Shown piece after piece: positions 36,992-47,100 of a stretch of 64,000 nucleotides of DNA. Under the pieces are notes generated by a model. That model worked only from the letters and a program-made list of their open reading frames with translations. It was not told where the DNA came from and made no database searches. Made by a program: the position numbers and the translations under genes. Each line of letters begins with the position of its first letter. Position 1 is the stretch's first letter. The DNA comes from Pseudocercospora fijiensis CIRAD86 (taxonomy: Eukaryota > Ascomycota > Dothideomycetes > Mycosphaerellales > Mycosphaerellaceae), in contig NW_006921534.1 of assembly GCF_000340215.1 (NCBI RefSeq), positions 5,808,955-5,872,954 on the forward strand, written 5' to 3'.

Positions 36992-39729
36992 ATGTCTTCC
37001 GGCGCCCTAAATCCGCTAGGCGCTAGCAGCAGTAGCAACCTACTAGCCCTAAACCTAGGCATACTAGTCCCGATCGAAGCCCCCTCCGATAGCGCCTTAG
37101 CTGCTATAACTAGCCTCGAGTACTGCTTCTAGATCGTTACCGCCCTTAAAGACCCTTAAGAGAAGATCTAGAACGCTCGCACCTTGCTACGCGTTATTAA
37201 TAGGAATATTAAGAAGGCTACTATCTTAGTTACGTACGGTATAAACAACTTGCGTTAGTCTATCGGTAAGCGTATCTTTAAGCGCGAGGTCCTTAACGAT
37301 ATAGATATCGAATAAGCCTTTCCTATCGTCTATAGCCTCGAGATAGCTAGTACCTAGATTCGCTTGCGCTTTAAGACCCTCGACTAGGCCTTCGAATATT
37401 AGGGAGGACTAAGCAGTCTTCCTAAGAGCCTTATTAACTTCGCCTACGGTAGATAAGAGCGTACTAAGTAGGTCTCTTCGTTCGTTAATAAGTATAAGGT
37501 CCGTCGTTAAGGCGCCGAGCATCTTTCCCGCACTATAATCTATCGTATATCTACCGCTAGTAAGAAGGTAGGCAAGTAGTTACTTAACTTGTCCTTTACG
37601 CTTAACGACTTTACGATAGCCTACTAGAAGAAGTACTACGATACGATTGTCTAGGTCGATCTTAATATATAGATAACTAAGGATCTACTAAAAGAGAAGG
37701 GCTATCGTATTAATAGTATAGGTTTTATTGTTAAAGGTTAAGAGGCTCCTATCGTTGATGTCCTTAAACGTAAGGCTCTTCGCCTAGAAATAGAGGCCGA
37801 TACGGCTACTAGTCTCGCGCTCGCTACGGAGATATAGGCTTAAGACCGTCGCTCGACCCGTAACCGTAAGGTCTCTTAGGAAGTTAAAGACGAGCGCGCT
37901 AAGGCCGAAGCAGCGCGTAAGAAGGTATTATATGCTCGCTAGGCCCTCCGTAAGGCTACTAAGAAGTATAGCGCCCCTTCTAGTACTAACTATAGTACTA
38001 ACTATAGTAACTCGGATGTTAATATACTAGATACGCTACTAGAAGATGTCTCCTCCGAAGGCTCCTTTAGCGAGCGTAGAGATAGAGGGCTCTCGCCGAT
38101 CCTATTAACTAAGAATATCTGTAGTTCTTATAAGGGCGACTCTATTACGCACCTTATTACTAAGATCGATATAGTTCCTAAAGCCGTAATAGGCGAAGCT
38201 CCTACCGCCCTCTCTATCTATTAATAGCTCGACGACCTTAGTAAGCTAGGAGAAGAGCCGTTCTCTATATATACTAACTATATTAAGAAGGCCGCTAAGG
38301 TCTATAGTCTCTATACTAGTGCTAAGGCGATTGTCCTCGTCGGTCGCCTATTAAAGATTAGTCGCGAGATTCCTAATTAAGACGCCTTCGCTACCCTTAA
38401 GGCTAATTAGGCCTATACTAACTAGTTTCCTAGACGCCCTGCTGCCGCCCCGATATCTCTAGGACTCTACGCGTTCAACCCTACTAGTACTATTACTCGC
38501 GCCCTTACGCTAACAGATCGCTAGAGTAAGTTCGTTACCGGCATCCTTAGCTAAGGCACCTCCTTCGACCGCTTTCGCTAGACTAGCAATGCTATCTTCC
38601 CTTAAGTCTTTAGTTAGTTACAAGAGCCTCGTAGGGTATATCTTCCTTTCCTTATCGACCTAATATAGGAGGAGTTTGAAATGTACCTTTAGTATATGCA
38701 TACAATACCTAAGTTTAAGCAAGAAGGCCGCAATGCCCTTTAAACTTATAGTATAAGCAACTAAATCGTCCGCTAGCACCCTGCCCTATAGCTCTTAGCT
38801 ATCGCCCTTCGACCTAATTACGTATACGAGCTTATCTCCGTCCCTAAGCCTACTAAGTTCTTTAAGGTTAGCGGTACTTACGAAAACTGTCCTTCTAAGG
38901 AGTCTACTCGTCTCGGATAAGATATAGTTAAGCTCGCAGCTAGCGAGGGTGCTAGTTACCTACGTATTAAGGTCTGCCTTATGTCTAAGGATAAGACTAG
39001 CTACTCTACTATTATCGAAGGCATGTATTAGCCCGAGGTCTTTACGAACTAGGTTAAGAAGCTTAAGGCTCGTAGCCTAGTTCTACTAAGTAAGATCGGC
39101 AAGCTTACTAATAAGCACCTTACTAACGACGACCTCGACTACATATTCGACGGTTAGCCTAATAGTAAGGGGCGTAAGGCGGAGTAGATCCTCAACCCTC
39201 TAAAGGAGTACGAGGTCTCTATTTAGATACTATACCTACTATATAGTAATCTAAAGACCGAGAGCAACCGTATATTAATTAACCTAGGCTATTCTCGCGT
39301 TATCGACGGCACTAAGATTAAGGGTTACGACAACTTAACCGTCGCTAAGGTTACTAAGGCGTACCGCAATCTAACCGCCCTTCTAGGTTTAAACACCTTC
39401 GTACCGTTCCCCTTCCCTACCGCTATCTTAGTCGAAGGCCTTAGTTGCATCTCCGACGCCCTAGTTAGTAGGATTCCTTAGTTAAGTTACGTTGTTTAGA
39501 ACGAAGTTAAACAGATCCTCTAGCTTAATAACGAGGGACTTAAGGAATATCTATACGATTAGGAGAATACTACGAAGGAAAAGGCTACTAACCTCCTCGT
39601 TAATTAAGCTTTCTACGAGGGACAGTACTTCGGTACTAATAGCTTTAACGCATACGGAGGAGATCTCGAGAACCGACTAGTAGATAAGGTTATTACTAGT
39701 AAGGATTACGGCGCGTTAAAGCAATAGTA
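36992..39729 (+). pseudogene. Third ORF relic of the Gypsy element, about 910 codons, function unknown
   Basis: Between pol and the 3' LTR a single plus-strand frame runs from an ATG at 36992 (MSSGALNPLGASSSS) to a stop near 39729. It has RIP-type TAG/TAA stops but no frameshift that I can see. Visible traits: Ser/Leu-rich start, a Lys/Arg/Ala-rich helical part around residues 260-330 (RLEIEADTATSLALATEI, RAKAEAARKKVLYAR), a Ser/Asn/Asp-rich linker with NILDTLLEDVSSEGSFSER, then a larger, more hydrophobic second half (LLAIALRPNYVYELISVPKP, ILINLGYSRVIDGTKIKG). No envelope-like signal peptide or membrane anchor, and no known polymerase, nuclease or protease motif, was recognised. The frame sits between palindrome copies four and five. 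Confidence 0.6.
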
Positions 39730-39783
39730 AGTCTATATAGTGTTGCTTAGGAAGTTGTTTTTGCATAATTATAGTATCTAGGA

Positions 39784-39810
39784 TTAATGCTACCCCGGGG
39801 GTATTATTAC
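39784..39810. repeat. 27-bp near-palindrome, copy 5 of 5
   Basis: Arms TTAATGCTACCCC and GGGGGTATTATTAC. Lies just after the third ORF relic, about 110 bp before the 3' LTR. Confidence 0.8.
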
Positions 39811-39917
39811 GGAGTTCTAAGAATAGCCTTAGCTAAGAGCGCTAAGGATGTATATATGTTTGTTTTAAGCGAGCATAATGTAAAACGTGTCTAGTTAGAC
39901 ACGAAGAAAGGGAGGGA

Positions 39918-40196
39918 TATTAGCTAGTAACCGGCCCTATACCTATAGGCTAGTTTTGAGCCTATATAAGAGGCCTCCTTCTATAGAGTAGACAGATTAT
40001 TAACCTCGTATAGCATATTGTTCGTATTACACTTCTATAATGCCTATATTATAGGGCTCTAGTTATTAGCCTAAGCGATAGTCTCGTTATCCTATCTTGC
40101 TAAACATAGCTACCTATATTGCTATAGGTTATGTTACCCTCGGTAGCCTATACTATTGCTATAAGTAGTAGTAGTAGTGTTAGTTTCCGTCCTTTA
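39918..40196 (+). repeat. 3' LTR of the Gypsy element
   Basis: Direct-repeat partner of the 5' LTR, starting TATTAGCTAGTAACC immediately after the polypurine tract. At most differing positions this copy has TpA where the 5' LTR keeps CpA or TpG, so it is the more RIP-mutated copy. Confidence 0.88.
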
Positions 40197-40710
40197 ATAA
40201 CTAGACTTTACTTATATAATAAGTAGAGCCCTCCTATACTTCCTCTAAGTCGGCTACCTAATATTTCCAATACCCTACTATCGCCCTAGTAGTAGTAGTA
40301 GTAGCTTTAGCTAAGGGTAAACTACTAACTTCTTATAGTTAGTAAAGGAATATAATCCCTGCTAATAATTAATATAGCGTCTTATATGCTTTTAAATAGG
40401 GCTATTTAAAAGCACGGTCTAGGCCTACGAGTTGATAACTCGCAGGGGTAGATAACCAGCCCTCGAAGGATGCGGCAGTAACCTTCGTATCTACTTTAGT
40501 AGCCGACTTCGAGAGGCCCCTGCAAATTAGTGGCTTCTGAAGGTCCCTAACAATGTGCACCATCCGGAGGTGTGCAACGGTGGTCAGCCGCCTTTCTGAC
40601 CTTCCACCAGCTTCACTTTGCTGCTCGTTGTCTGCCTCACGGCATTTTCATATTCATATATTTGTTTGCACCATTGCACAGTCACTCGTTTAACGACCCT
40701 CATTCTGAAA
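40197..40710. other. RIP-altered flank, then promoter region of the GH55 gene
   Basis: TpA-rich sequence without a domain continues to about 40440; normal composition then resumes. A perfect 13-bp inverted repeat with a 2-nt centre lies at 40387-40414. The last 250 bp probably contain the promoter of the glucanase gene starting at 40711. Confidence 0.45.
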
Positions 40711-43284
40711 ATGTATTCCGTTCTTTACGCTTTGCCCCTTTTGGGCGCGCTCATGAGCACTCAAGCTCGATTGTTCACACCTCCGGAGGTCGAACAGTAT
40801 GTTGACTCTGCACTGCAGCAGTACTCTTCATACACCCACTATCCAGGACCATCTCGTTCTTGGTGGCAACGATTCCCGAAAGGAGGACCAAAGCCCGCTA
40901 TGGCTGCTCAGCCAAAGGCGGACAGCAATCCGTCCGATCCGTGTTACTTCTGGATGGAAGATATCAAGCATCAGGGAGTCGCGGCATTCAACTCGAACCC
41001 ATCTGGCTATCAGGTCTTCCGCAATGTGAAAGACTTTGGAGCAAAGGGCGACGGAGTGACAGATGATACAGCAGCTATCAACAGGGCCATCTCCAGCGGC
41101 GGACGATGTGCGCCTGGCGCCTGCGCTTCCTCTACAGTGACGCCTGCAGTTGTCTACTTTCCACAGGGCACATACATGGTCAATGGTAGCATTATTGACT
41201 ACTATTATACCCAGATCATCGGAAACCCGAAGTGCATGCCAACGATGCGTGCTTTTGCGACCTGGTCCGGCGGACTCGGTGTTATTGATGCCAACCCATA
41301 CCAGTCCAATGGCAAGCTCGGATTCGGAGCAACGAACGTCTTCTGGAGGCAGATCCGTAACCTCATCATCGACACGACGCTCGTACCAGCTTCTTCGGCC
41401 ATCACTTGTCTGCACTGGCCGACTGCACAGGCTACGAGCTTGCAGAACATGGTATTTAAGATGAGCTCTGCTGCTGGAACCCAGCACCAAGGTATCTTTA
41501 TCGAAGAGGGCAGCGGTGGCTTCATGAATGATCTAGTGTTCTACGGAGGTCTGTACGGTGCCAACTGGGGAAATCAGCAGTTTACTGTCAGAAATCTAAC
41601 ATTCTCTGGTTGTCAAACTGCCATCAACCAAATTTGGGATTGGGGCTGGACCTACAAGAGCATCAACATCGACAATTGCACTGTGGGTCTGAATATGTCT
41701 ACGGGAGGCAGACTCGCACAGACGGTTGGCTCTGTCACTTTCATCGACTCGCAAATCAGCAACACAAAGGTCGGCATCCTTACTGCTCACAATCAGACTT
41801 CTTTGCCACCCACGGCTGGCAGCTTGATCTTGGAAAATATAAAGCTCAACAACGTTCCTGTTGCAATTAAAGGACCAAGCGGAACCAGACTTGGCAACAC
41901 AAACTACATCGCTGGCTGGGTCGAAGGTCATACCTACACTCCAACTGGACCAAATGAAGTTCTCAAGTCTCTTACTCCCAATGCAAGACCGGCAAGCTTA
42001 CTGCAGAGTGACGGCAAGTACTACGAAAAGTCAAAGCCACAATTCGAGCAGAACTCGGTGTCGGACTTCCTCAGTGCTAGAGATGCTGGTGCGAAGGGAG
42101 ATGGCAGGACCGATGACACCAAGGCACTTCAGAACGCAATCAATCAGGCCAAAGCCGGCGGCAGGATTCTCTACTTGGACCATGGCGACTATCTCGTCTC
42201 TTGCACAATCTACATTCCCAGTGGCTCCAGGATCGTTGGGGAGTCTTTCTCCGTCATCCTTTCGTATGGTGCATACTTTGACGACATGACGAATCCCAAG
42301 CCGGTCGTTCAAATCGGAAAGGCTGGCGAGCAAGGCTCCATCCAATGGACCGACTCAATTGTAAGCACGCAAGGCAGGCAACGCGGTGCTGTGCTCTTCG
42401 AATACAACCTGATTGCACCTGCCGGATCACCTTCTGGTCTCTGGGACGTTCACGCACGCGTGGGAGGCTTCGCTGGCTCGAAACTCCTTCTTGCAAACTG
42501 CCCTGAGACACCAAACACTGTAGTGACCGCCAACAATCTTAACACAGACTGCATTTCCGGCTTTCTCACCATGCACATCACCAGCCAGTCAGCTGGCCTG
42601 TATCTGGAGAATGTGTGGCTTTGGGTTGCCGACCACGATGTTGAGGATCCCGCACTCACTCAGACAACGATTTACGCTGGTCGTGGTCTACTCGATGAGA
42701 GTCAAGGTCCTGTCTGGATGGTCGGTACAGCAGTCGAACAGTAAGTGAATCTCCTCTTCCAACTTTTTTCTAAAAAAAACGGCACTGATGTTCCCTCCAG
42801 CCATGTCCGCTACGAGTACCAATTCGCCAACGCTCGCAACGTCTTTGCCGGCCAGATCCAAACCGAGACAGCCTACTACCAGCCGAATCCCAACGCCCGC
42901 ATTCCCTTCCCCGTCGTGAAAGCCCTAAACGATCCCTCATTCGATTCAACCACAGTCAAGGACAGAAACCTCACCATCCCAGCCGCAAACGGCTGGGGCT
43001 TACGGATCGTCAACAGCACAGACATCCTCGTCTACGGCGCCGGTCTTTACTCTTTCTTTAACAACTACAGCACAGCATGTTCCGCACAAGGAAACCAATC
43101 CGTTTGCCAGAATCGGATTTTGAGTGTGGAGGGAAGCAATACTCGAGTAAGTGTGTATAATTTGAATACCGTGGGTACGCATTGGCCGATTACGGTTGAT
43201 GGGAAGGATGTTGCGTATTATAATGATAATCAGGATGGGTTTGTTCAGACGATTGCGTTGTTTAGGCCCTGTATACTTCGATAA
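40711..43284 (+). CDS. Exo-beta-1,3-glucanase, glycoside hydrolase family 55
   Basis: Exons 40711-42740 and 42801-43284 around a 60-bp intron (GTAAGT..CTCCAG); the splice gives EHHVRYEYQF and a product of 837 residues. Residues 1-19 are a signal peptide (MYSVLYALPLLGALMSTQA). Two beta-helix repeats each start with the family hallmark: DFGAKGDGVTDDTAAINRAI at about residue 105 and DAGAKGDGRTDDTKALQNAI at about residue 455. These are the tandem pectate-lyase-3-type domains of GH55. The enzyme releases glucose or short oligomers from the non-reducing end of beta-1,3-glucan and is secreted. The frame is open upstream of 40711 without ATG, so 40711 is the natural start. The last codons (RPCILR, stop at 43284) run straight into RIP-altered DNA, so the original C-terminus may have been replaced. 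Confidence 0.9.
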
Positions 43285-43990
43285 TATATAGCATATTATC
43301 GTCTAACAATACGTACAACACAGCTATCCCTTTCAGTAGTATACTATTAATAGTACGCTACCTAATCTCGCTACTCGCTATCTACTTCTAGTATATATAT
43401 ACGTATTTTAGTAGCGCTACTAAGCGCTACTAAACCGCTAGTTTTGCGATATACCTAGAGTATATCGTAGGCTAGTCCGAAGCCTACTCGAGGCCTATAG
43501 ACCTTCCTAAAACAGCTAGTATATATTAAAGGCCTATTTCGCGGTATAGTCCGAGTCGCGTTTATATAGCGCGTTATATATAGGTCGTAGAATCGATATA
43601 ATCGGTAGAATTAGAGCGCGTTTTTAAGGAAATAGTAGAAGAAGGTATTAATATCGTATTATTTAAGTTAGCGGTTATAGTAGACTTAATCGAGGTCTCG
43701 TATATATAGCGGAGTAATTATATTATAATAAAGGAACGACGAAGACCGCTAGGCAAGGTTACTAGTATTACGTAGTATATCGACGTTAAGGTTCTATATA
43801 AGAGCGTCGAAGGTAGGCGTAGATCTACGTAGATACGCGAGGTTAGAGCCCCTACTAAGGGCTAGAAAGTATAAAAACTAAGGTTATATACCTTATTAAT
43901 ATACGTAATATAAGGTAAGAATACTAACTACTTTAATAGCTAATAATATACTATATATTATCGAAGTATATAGGGCCTTTAGGAATAGGG
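43285..43990. repeat. RIP-altered repeat relic, unclassified
   Basis: About 700 bp of TpA-rich, CpA/TpG-poor DNA beginning at the stop codon of the glucanase gene. No transposase, polymerase or terminal-repeat motif could be recognised. It is probably a fragment of a transposable element. Confidence 0.6.
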
Positions 43991-44566
43991 GCAGGGTTTG
44001 AGATATCGACAGTGAAGCGAAACAAGGAGGGTTAGTATAGGGGAGCATGAATTTTATAAAGTCCCTTTGGTTTTAATGCCTTTAGAAAACAGTACCTTCA
44101 GTTTCCATGTCAGATCTCCACTGTCTGCTTACTCGACGCTTCTTGCAGCTGTCTTGCCCACGCCTGCCTGATCGCTAATCGCAAAACAGAAGTCATTGAG
44201 CAGGTGCTGGTCATCTCTGGACAAGAAGCATTGGCGTGGAGAAAGGCAGGTACTCTACACGAGATGACGCTCTCCATCTCTGGTAATGTCTTGGGGTGAA
44301 AGCTTTCGTCCTAAAACTGTCTTGCATGTGAACACTAAGGCTGCATGGATAGCGACACAAAGTTATTGTTATTCACTCCGGACATCTTCACTTGCAGGCT
44401 CTAGGCACAGGAATTGCTAGTCAACAGTTATAAAAGCATGCAGAAATCATCTTCTCGATGACACTGTCTACACACAGTTGGATGCGATCTTAAAGCCGGC
44501 GTCTTGCAGGACTCGCATCGATTGCACGGAATAAGCTCGTCAGACAGTAGAAGTTACTAGGTCAAG
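43991..44566. other. Upstream region of the coiled-coil protein gene
   Basis: Normal composition and no coding evidence. A TATAAAA sequence at 44429-44435 lies 132 bp before the start codon and could be a core promoter element. Confidence 0.4.
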
Positions 44567-45388
44567 ATGCCGCCAAAGCGAGTTCGAAAGCCACGCGCGA
44601 AGCCAGCAATACTGAAGCCAGCAACGCCTCCTCCCACGCCACTGCCTCCGCCGCCAGTTCTGACCAACCTCGAACAGACTTATGAGGCTTCAAACTGGCT
44701 CTATAGCGCCAGCTCAATTCGGCAAGTCGCGCAGTCTCAAGTCATCCAGGCTGAGGTCGAGTTGGCGATGCATCGTCGTGTAATTGAGAGGGATACAGAA
44801 GCGCAGTCTGACTTAGCGGCGATCCGCGAGAAGGTCATCGCTGATGAGGAGTACCTCAAGGAGGCACAAAGCAGGCTGCAGGCCGCTAAGGGTGAAGAGA
44901 ATGCAGCGATCAAGAGAGTCAGCAATCTCTACGCAGCACTGTCCGGGCGTGAAAAGGAGGAATACGACAAGACTAAGGGTCAAGGACGCAGACTCGAGAA
45001 GAGAAACGCTGGCTTACAAGCTCAAGTTGCCAAAGACCAGCACCGCCAGTCTCAGCGTAACCAAGTCGAGGAGTGGTATCAGTTGACCGAGATCGCCTTC
45101 GAAAACTACTCACAGATCAAGGTTTTCCCGACACCACCAGCTCTGTACCACTGCAACAAGGACCAATGTCGCCGATCTGTCCATGCGGCCAAGTTCGCTC
45201 TCGGCATGTGCTCATGCGATCTGAAGGAAGTCTTCCGGGTATATTCAACCTACCACCAGGACTTCGATCCTAATGAGGAGAGGAAGAGATGGCATCCAGA
45301 TTTGTTCTCGGGATGTCAGGACAAGCGGATGAGAGAGATGGCGGAGGAGATTTTCAAGGTATTGGGAGAGATGAAGCCGAAGGTATGA
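44567..45388 (+). CDS. Hypothetical coiled-coil protein with RWHPD..SGC C-terminal motif
   Basis: Single exon, 273 codons, start context GTCAAGATGC. Residues 1-30 are basic and Pro-rich (MPPKRVRKPRAKPA, then PPPTPLPPPP). Residues about 55-175 are a charged heptad-like helix (EYLKEAQSRLQAAKGEEN, REKEEYDKTKGQGRRLEKR). The C-terminal part has CNKDQCRRSVHAAKFALGMC and then EERKRWHPDLFSGCQDKRM followed by AEEIFKVLGEMKPKV. The RWHPD segment looks like the end of a J-domain-like helix pair seen in many Dothideomycete hypothetical proteins; no complete J domain (no HPD loop between proper helices II and III) is seen. No signal peptide. Function unknown; it lies in a 5-kb island between repeats. Confidence 0.7.
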   Translation: MPPKRVRKPRAKPAILKPATPPPTPLPPPPVLTNLEQTYEASNWLYSASSIRQVAQSQVIQAEVELAMHRRVIERDTEAQSDLAAIREKVIADEEYLKEAQSRLQAAKGEENAAIKRVSNLYAALSGREKEEYDKTKGQGRRLEKRNAGLQAQVAKDQHRQSQRNQVEEWYQLTEIAFENYSQIKVFPTPPALYHCNKDQCRRSVHAAKFALGMCSCDLKEVFRVYSTYHQDFDPNEERKRWHPDLFSGCQDKRMREMAEEIFKVLGEMKPKV

Positions 45389-45771
45389 AGAAGATGGGTA
45401 TCGTCGTCTCGATATGAACGGCGTCGCAGGCTGCGCTGCCGCTTGTGTCTTCGCATAGATTGTTCTGTTGCTTGTGCCATGCTCTTGCTTCGGGTCCCAT
45501 TTCTCATTAACGATTCCCCGAGTATTGCCTAGTCCTATCCATATTCATATACTCTCCTACGACATCAGCTCCACGAGGTAGGCTGCTCGCTATGTGTGTC
45601 GGATGTTGATGCTCAGCAGCGTGCTGTGAGAATAATGAAAGCAAGCTCCACACGCGCCAAGCCTTTCTCCGCCCGCTGGCGCCAACCTTGTTTTCACCCT
45701 GCACGATTGCTTCGCCAACAATTCTCCTTTCACACTCCTTGCTCCCACCGTGAAGCAGTATGAACACTTGA
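45389..45771. other. Intergenic sequence left of the Copia element
   Basis: Normal composition, no supportable gene. Its last four bases, TTGA, recur immediately after the third LTR at 51975-51978. Confidence 0.5.
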
Positions 45772-45897
45772 TGTATCTAGACTGCCAGCCGGCCGGCCGT
45801 GCCAGCCTCAGGCCACGATCACGTGCCCGAGCGTTCTTGGCATCGCTACCTCTTCTTCGTAGAACCCGTAGACCTCTAATCTACTAGTGTTCTTACA
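45772..45897 (+). repeat. Copia LTR copy 1 (full length)
   Basis: 126 bp, TGTATCTAGACTGCC...CTAGTGTTCTTACA, with TG..CA ends. It keeps its CpA/TpG sites. Confidence 0.92.
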
Positions 45898-47100
45898 TTA
45901 AGTAGTTATAAGCTACCCTGCGTTTCTAGCACCTCCGATCTATTAATTCAATTAATAGACACTCCGGTAATATACAGCTCGGTTCTCTAACCTTATCGTC
46001 GTCGCCTCCGATCGCTAAAAATTACTATTTATAAATATCTCGTTAAACCTCCTACTAATACGCGTTCACGCGTAGATAGAAGGAGAAGGACTACTAGGTC
46101 AATATCTAAAGGAAGAGAAGAAGAATCTAAAGCTAGCTATAGTAGCAACGATATACTCTTATTCTAGCTCTCTACTATAGTTAGGCTTTAAGCTTAAAAG
46201 CAAAGCTAACTATACTATATAGGCGGATAGCGCCGAGAGCGCTCTACGCGGTGTAGGCCTCTTTAAGTACGCTAATAGCACACGTACTAAGCTAGTGCGT
46301 TAATTAGGCGAAGACTAGGCTATATTTAAACAGCGAGAAGATAAATTTAACATTAAATTATCTTAAGCCTACACCTTCCTCTATACTAACTGCTAATCGT
46401 ATATCTAAGCAACCCTTATTAGGCTCTATATAGCTAAAGAGGTATAGGATCGTCTCTAAGCCGATTACAAGCTAGGAGGTCTTGCTAAGGAATATGCTCG
46501 GTACGTTAAGTAGATTATATTACGCTATATAGGCGACAATTTAGAGGGCTTCTGCAATAAGTATCGCGCTAAGTTACAACTTCTAAAGGAGGGTGATCTA
46601 GCTATCTCCGACCGCTAGAGCGTATACTAGTTTATTATATGCCTCGGCGCTTAACCTAAGCTATCTCAATTTACTATATCTAAGCGTAACATCCTACGTA
46701 ACTAGAGCAGAGCCTCTATAGTTACACTTAATAGATTAATTACGAATGTTATAGACGAGAACATAGTAAGGGACAATAAAGCCACTTACGCTGCTAACTT
46801 CGCTAACGTTAACTCTAATCGCCCTAATGCTAATCGCTCTAATTCTAATCGGCTAAAGAAAGACGATAAGTCGAAGGGCAGCAAGAAGTGCAAGTACTAC
46901 CCTAAAGCGACTAATTATATAACAGAACAATGTCGCAAGAACCCGAAGAATTAAGACGACTAAGATAAGTCTAGTAACTCAACTTAGCAGTAGTAGTAGC
47001 AAGGTAGAGGCTAACGAGGCAACTTATACCTTAGCTTAAACTATTCGACTAACAACGCCGACGATAGCGATACAGATAGTAACGATAAGCGAGCGCAGTT
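45898..47100 (+). pseudogene. Copia gag relic
   Basis: TpA-rich frame with many stops. A zinc-knuckle remnant at about 46890-46940 reads KCKYYPKATNYITEQCRKN, with one of the Cys codons changed. Before it is a helical UBN2-like gag region with RDNKATYAANFANVNSN. Start and end are approximate. Confidence 0.6.

Larger units (their letters stand above)
27919..40196 (+). mobile_element. Ty3/Gypsy LTR retrotransposon of about 12.3 kb with an extra ORF, RIP-inactivated
   Basis: Two direct LTRs of about 279 bp (27919-28197 and 39918-40196) flank an 11.7-kb interior. Plus-strand relics in order are gag, protease, reverse transcriptase, RNase H and integrase, which is the Gypsy order, followed by an additional long ORF relic before the 3' LTR. 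A purine-rich tract AAAGAAAGGGAGGGA directly precedes the 3' LTR and fits a polypurine primer. Five copies of a 27-bp near-palindrome lie inside. Strong RIP signature throughout. A target duplication was not resolved. Confidence 0.88.

Noticed and set aside
36992..39729. Envelope gene of a Gypsy retrovirus-like element
   Set aside because: No signal peptide, cleavage region or membrane anchor is visible, so the ORF is left unassigned.
28141..40190. GTA/TAG trinucleotide runs as a CRISPR-like or regulatory repeat
   Set aside because: They are part of the LTR sequence (about 28165 and 40165) and ordinary microsatellites; no spacer-repeat array exists in the window.
40440..40545. Possible tRNA-like fold upstream of the glucanase gene
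   Set aside because: No acceptor stem or T-arm consensus could be built.
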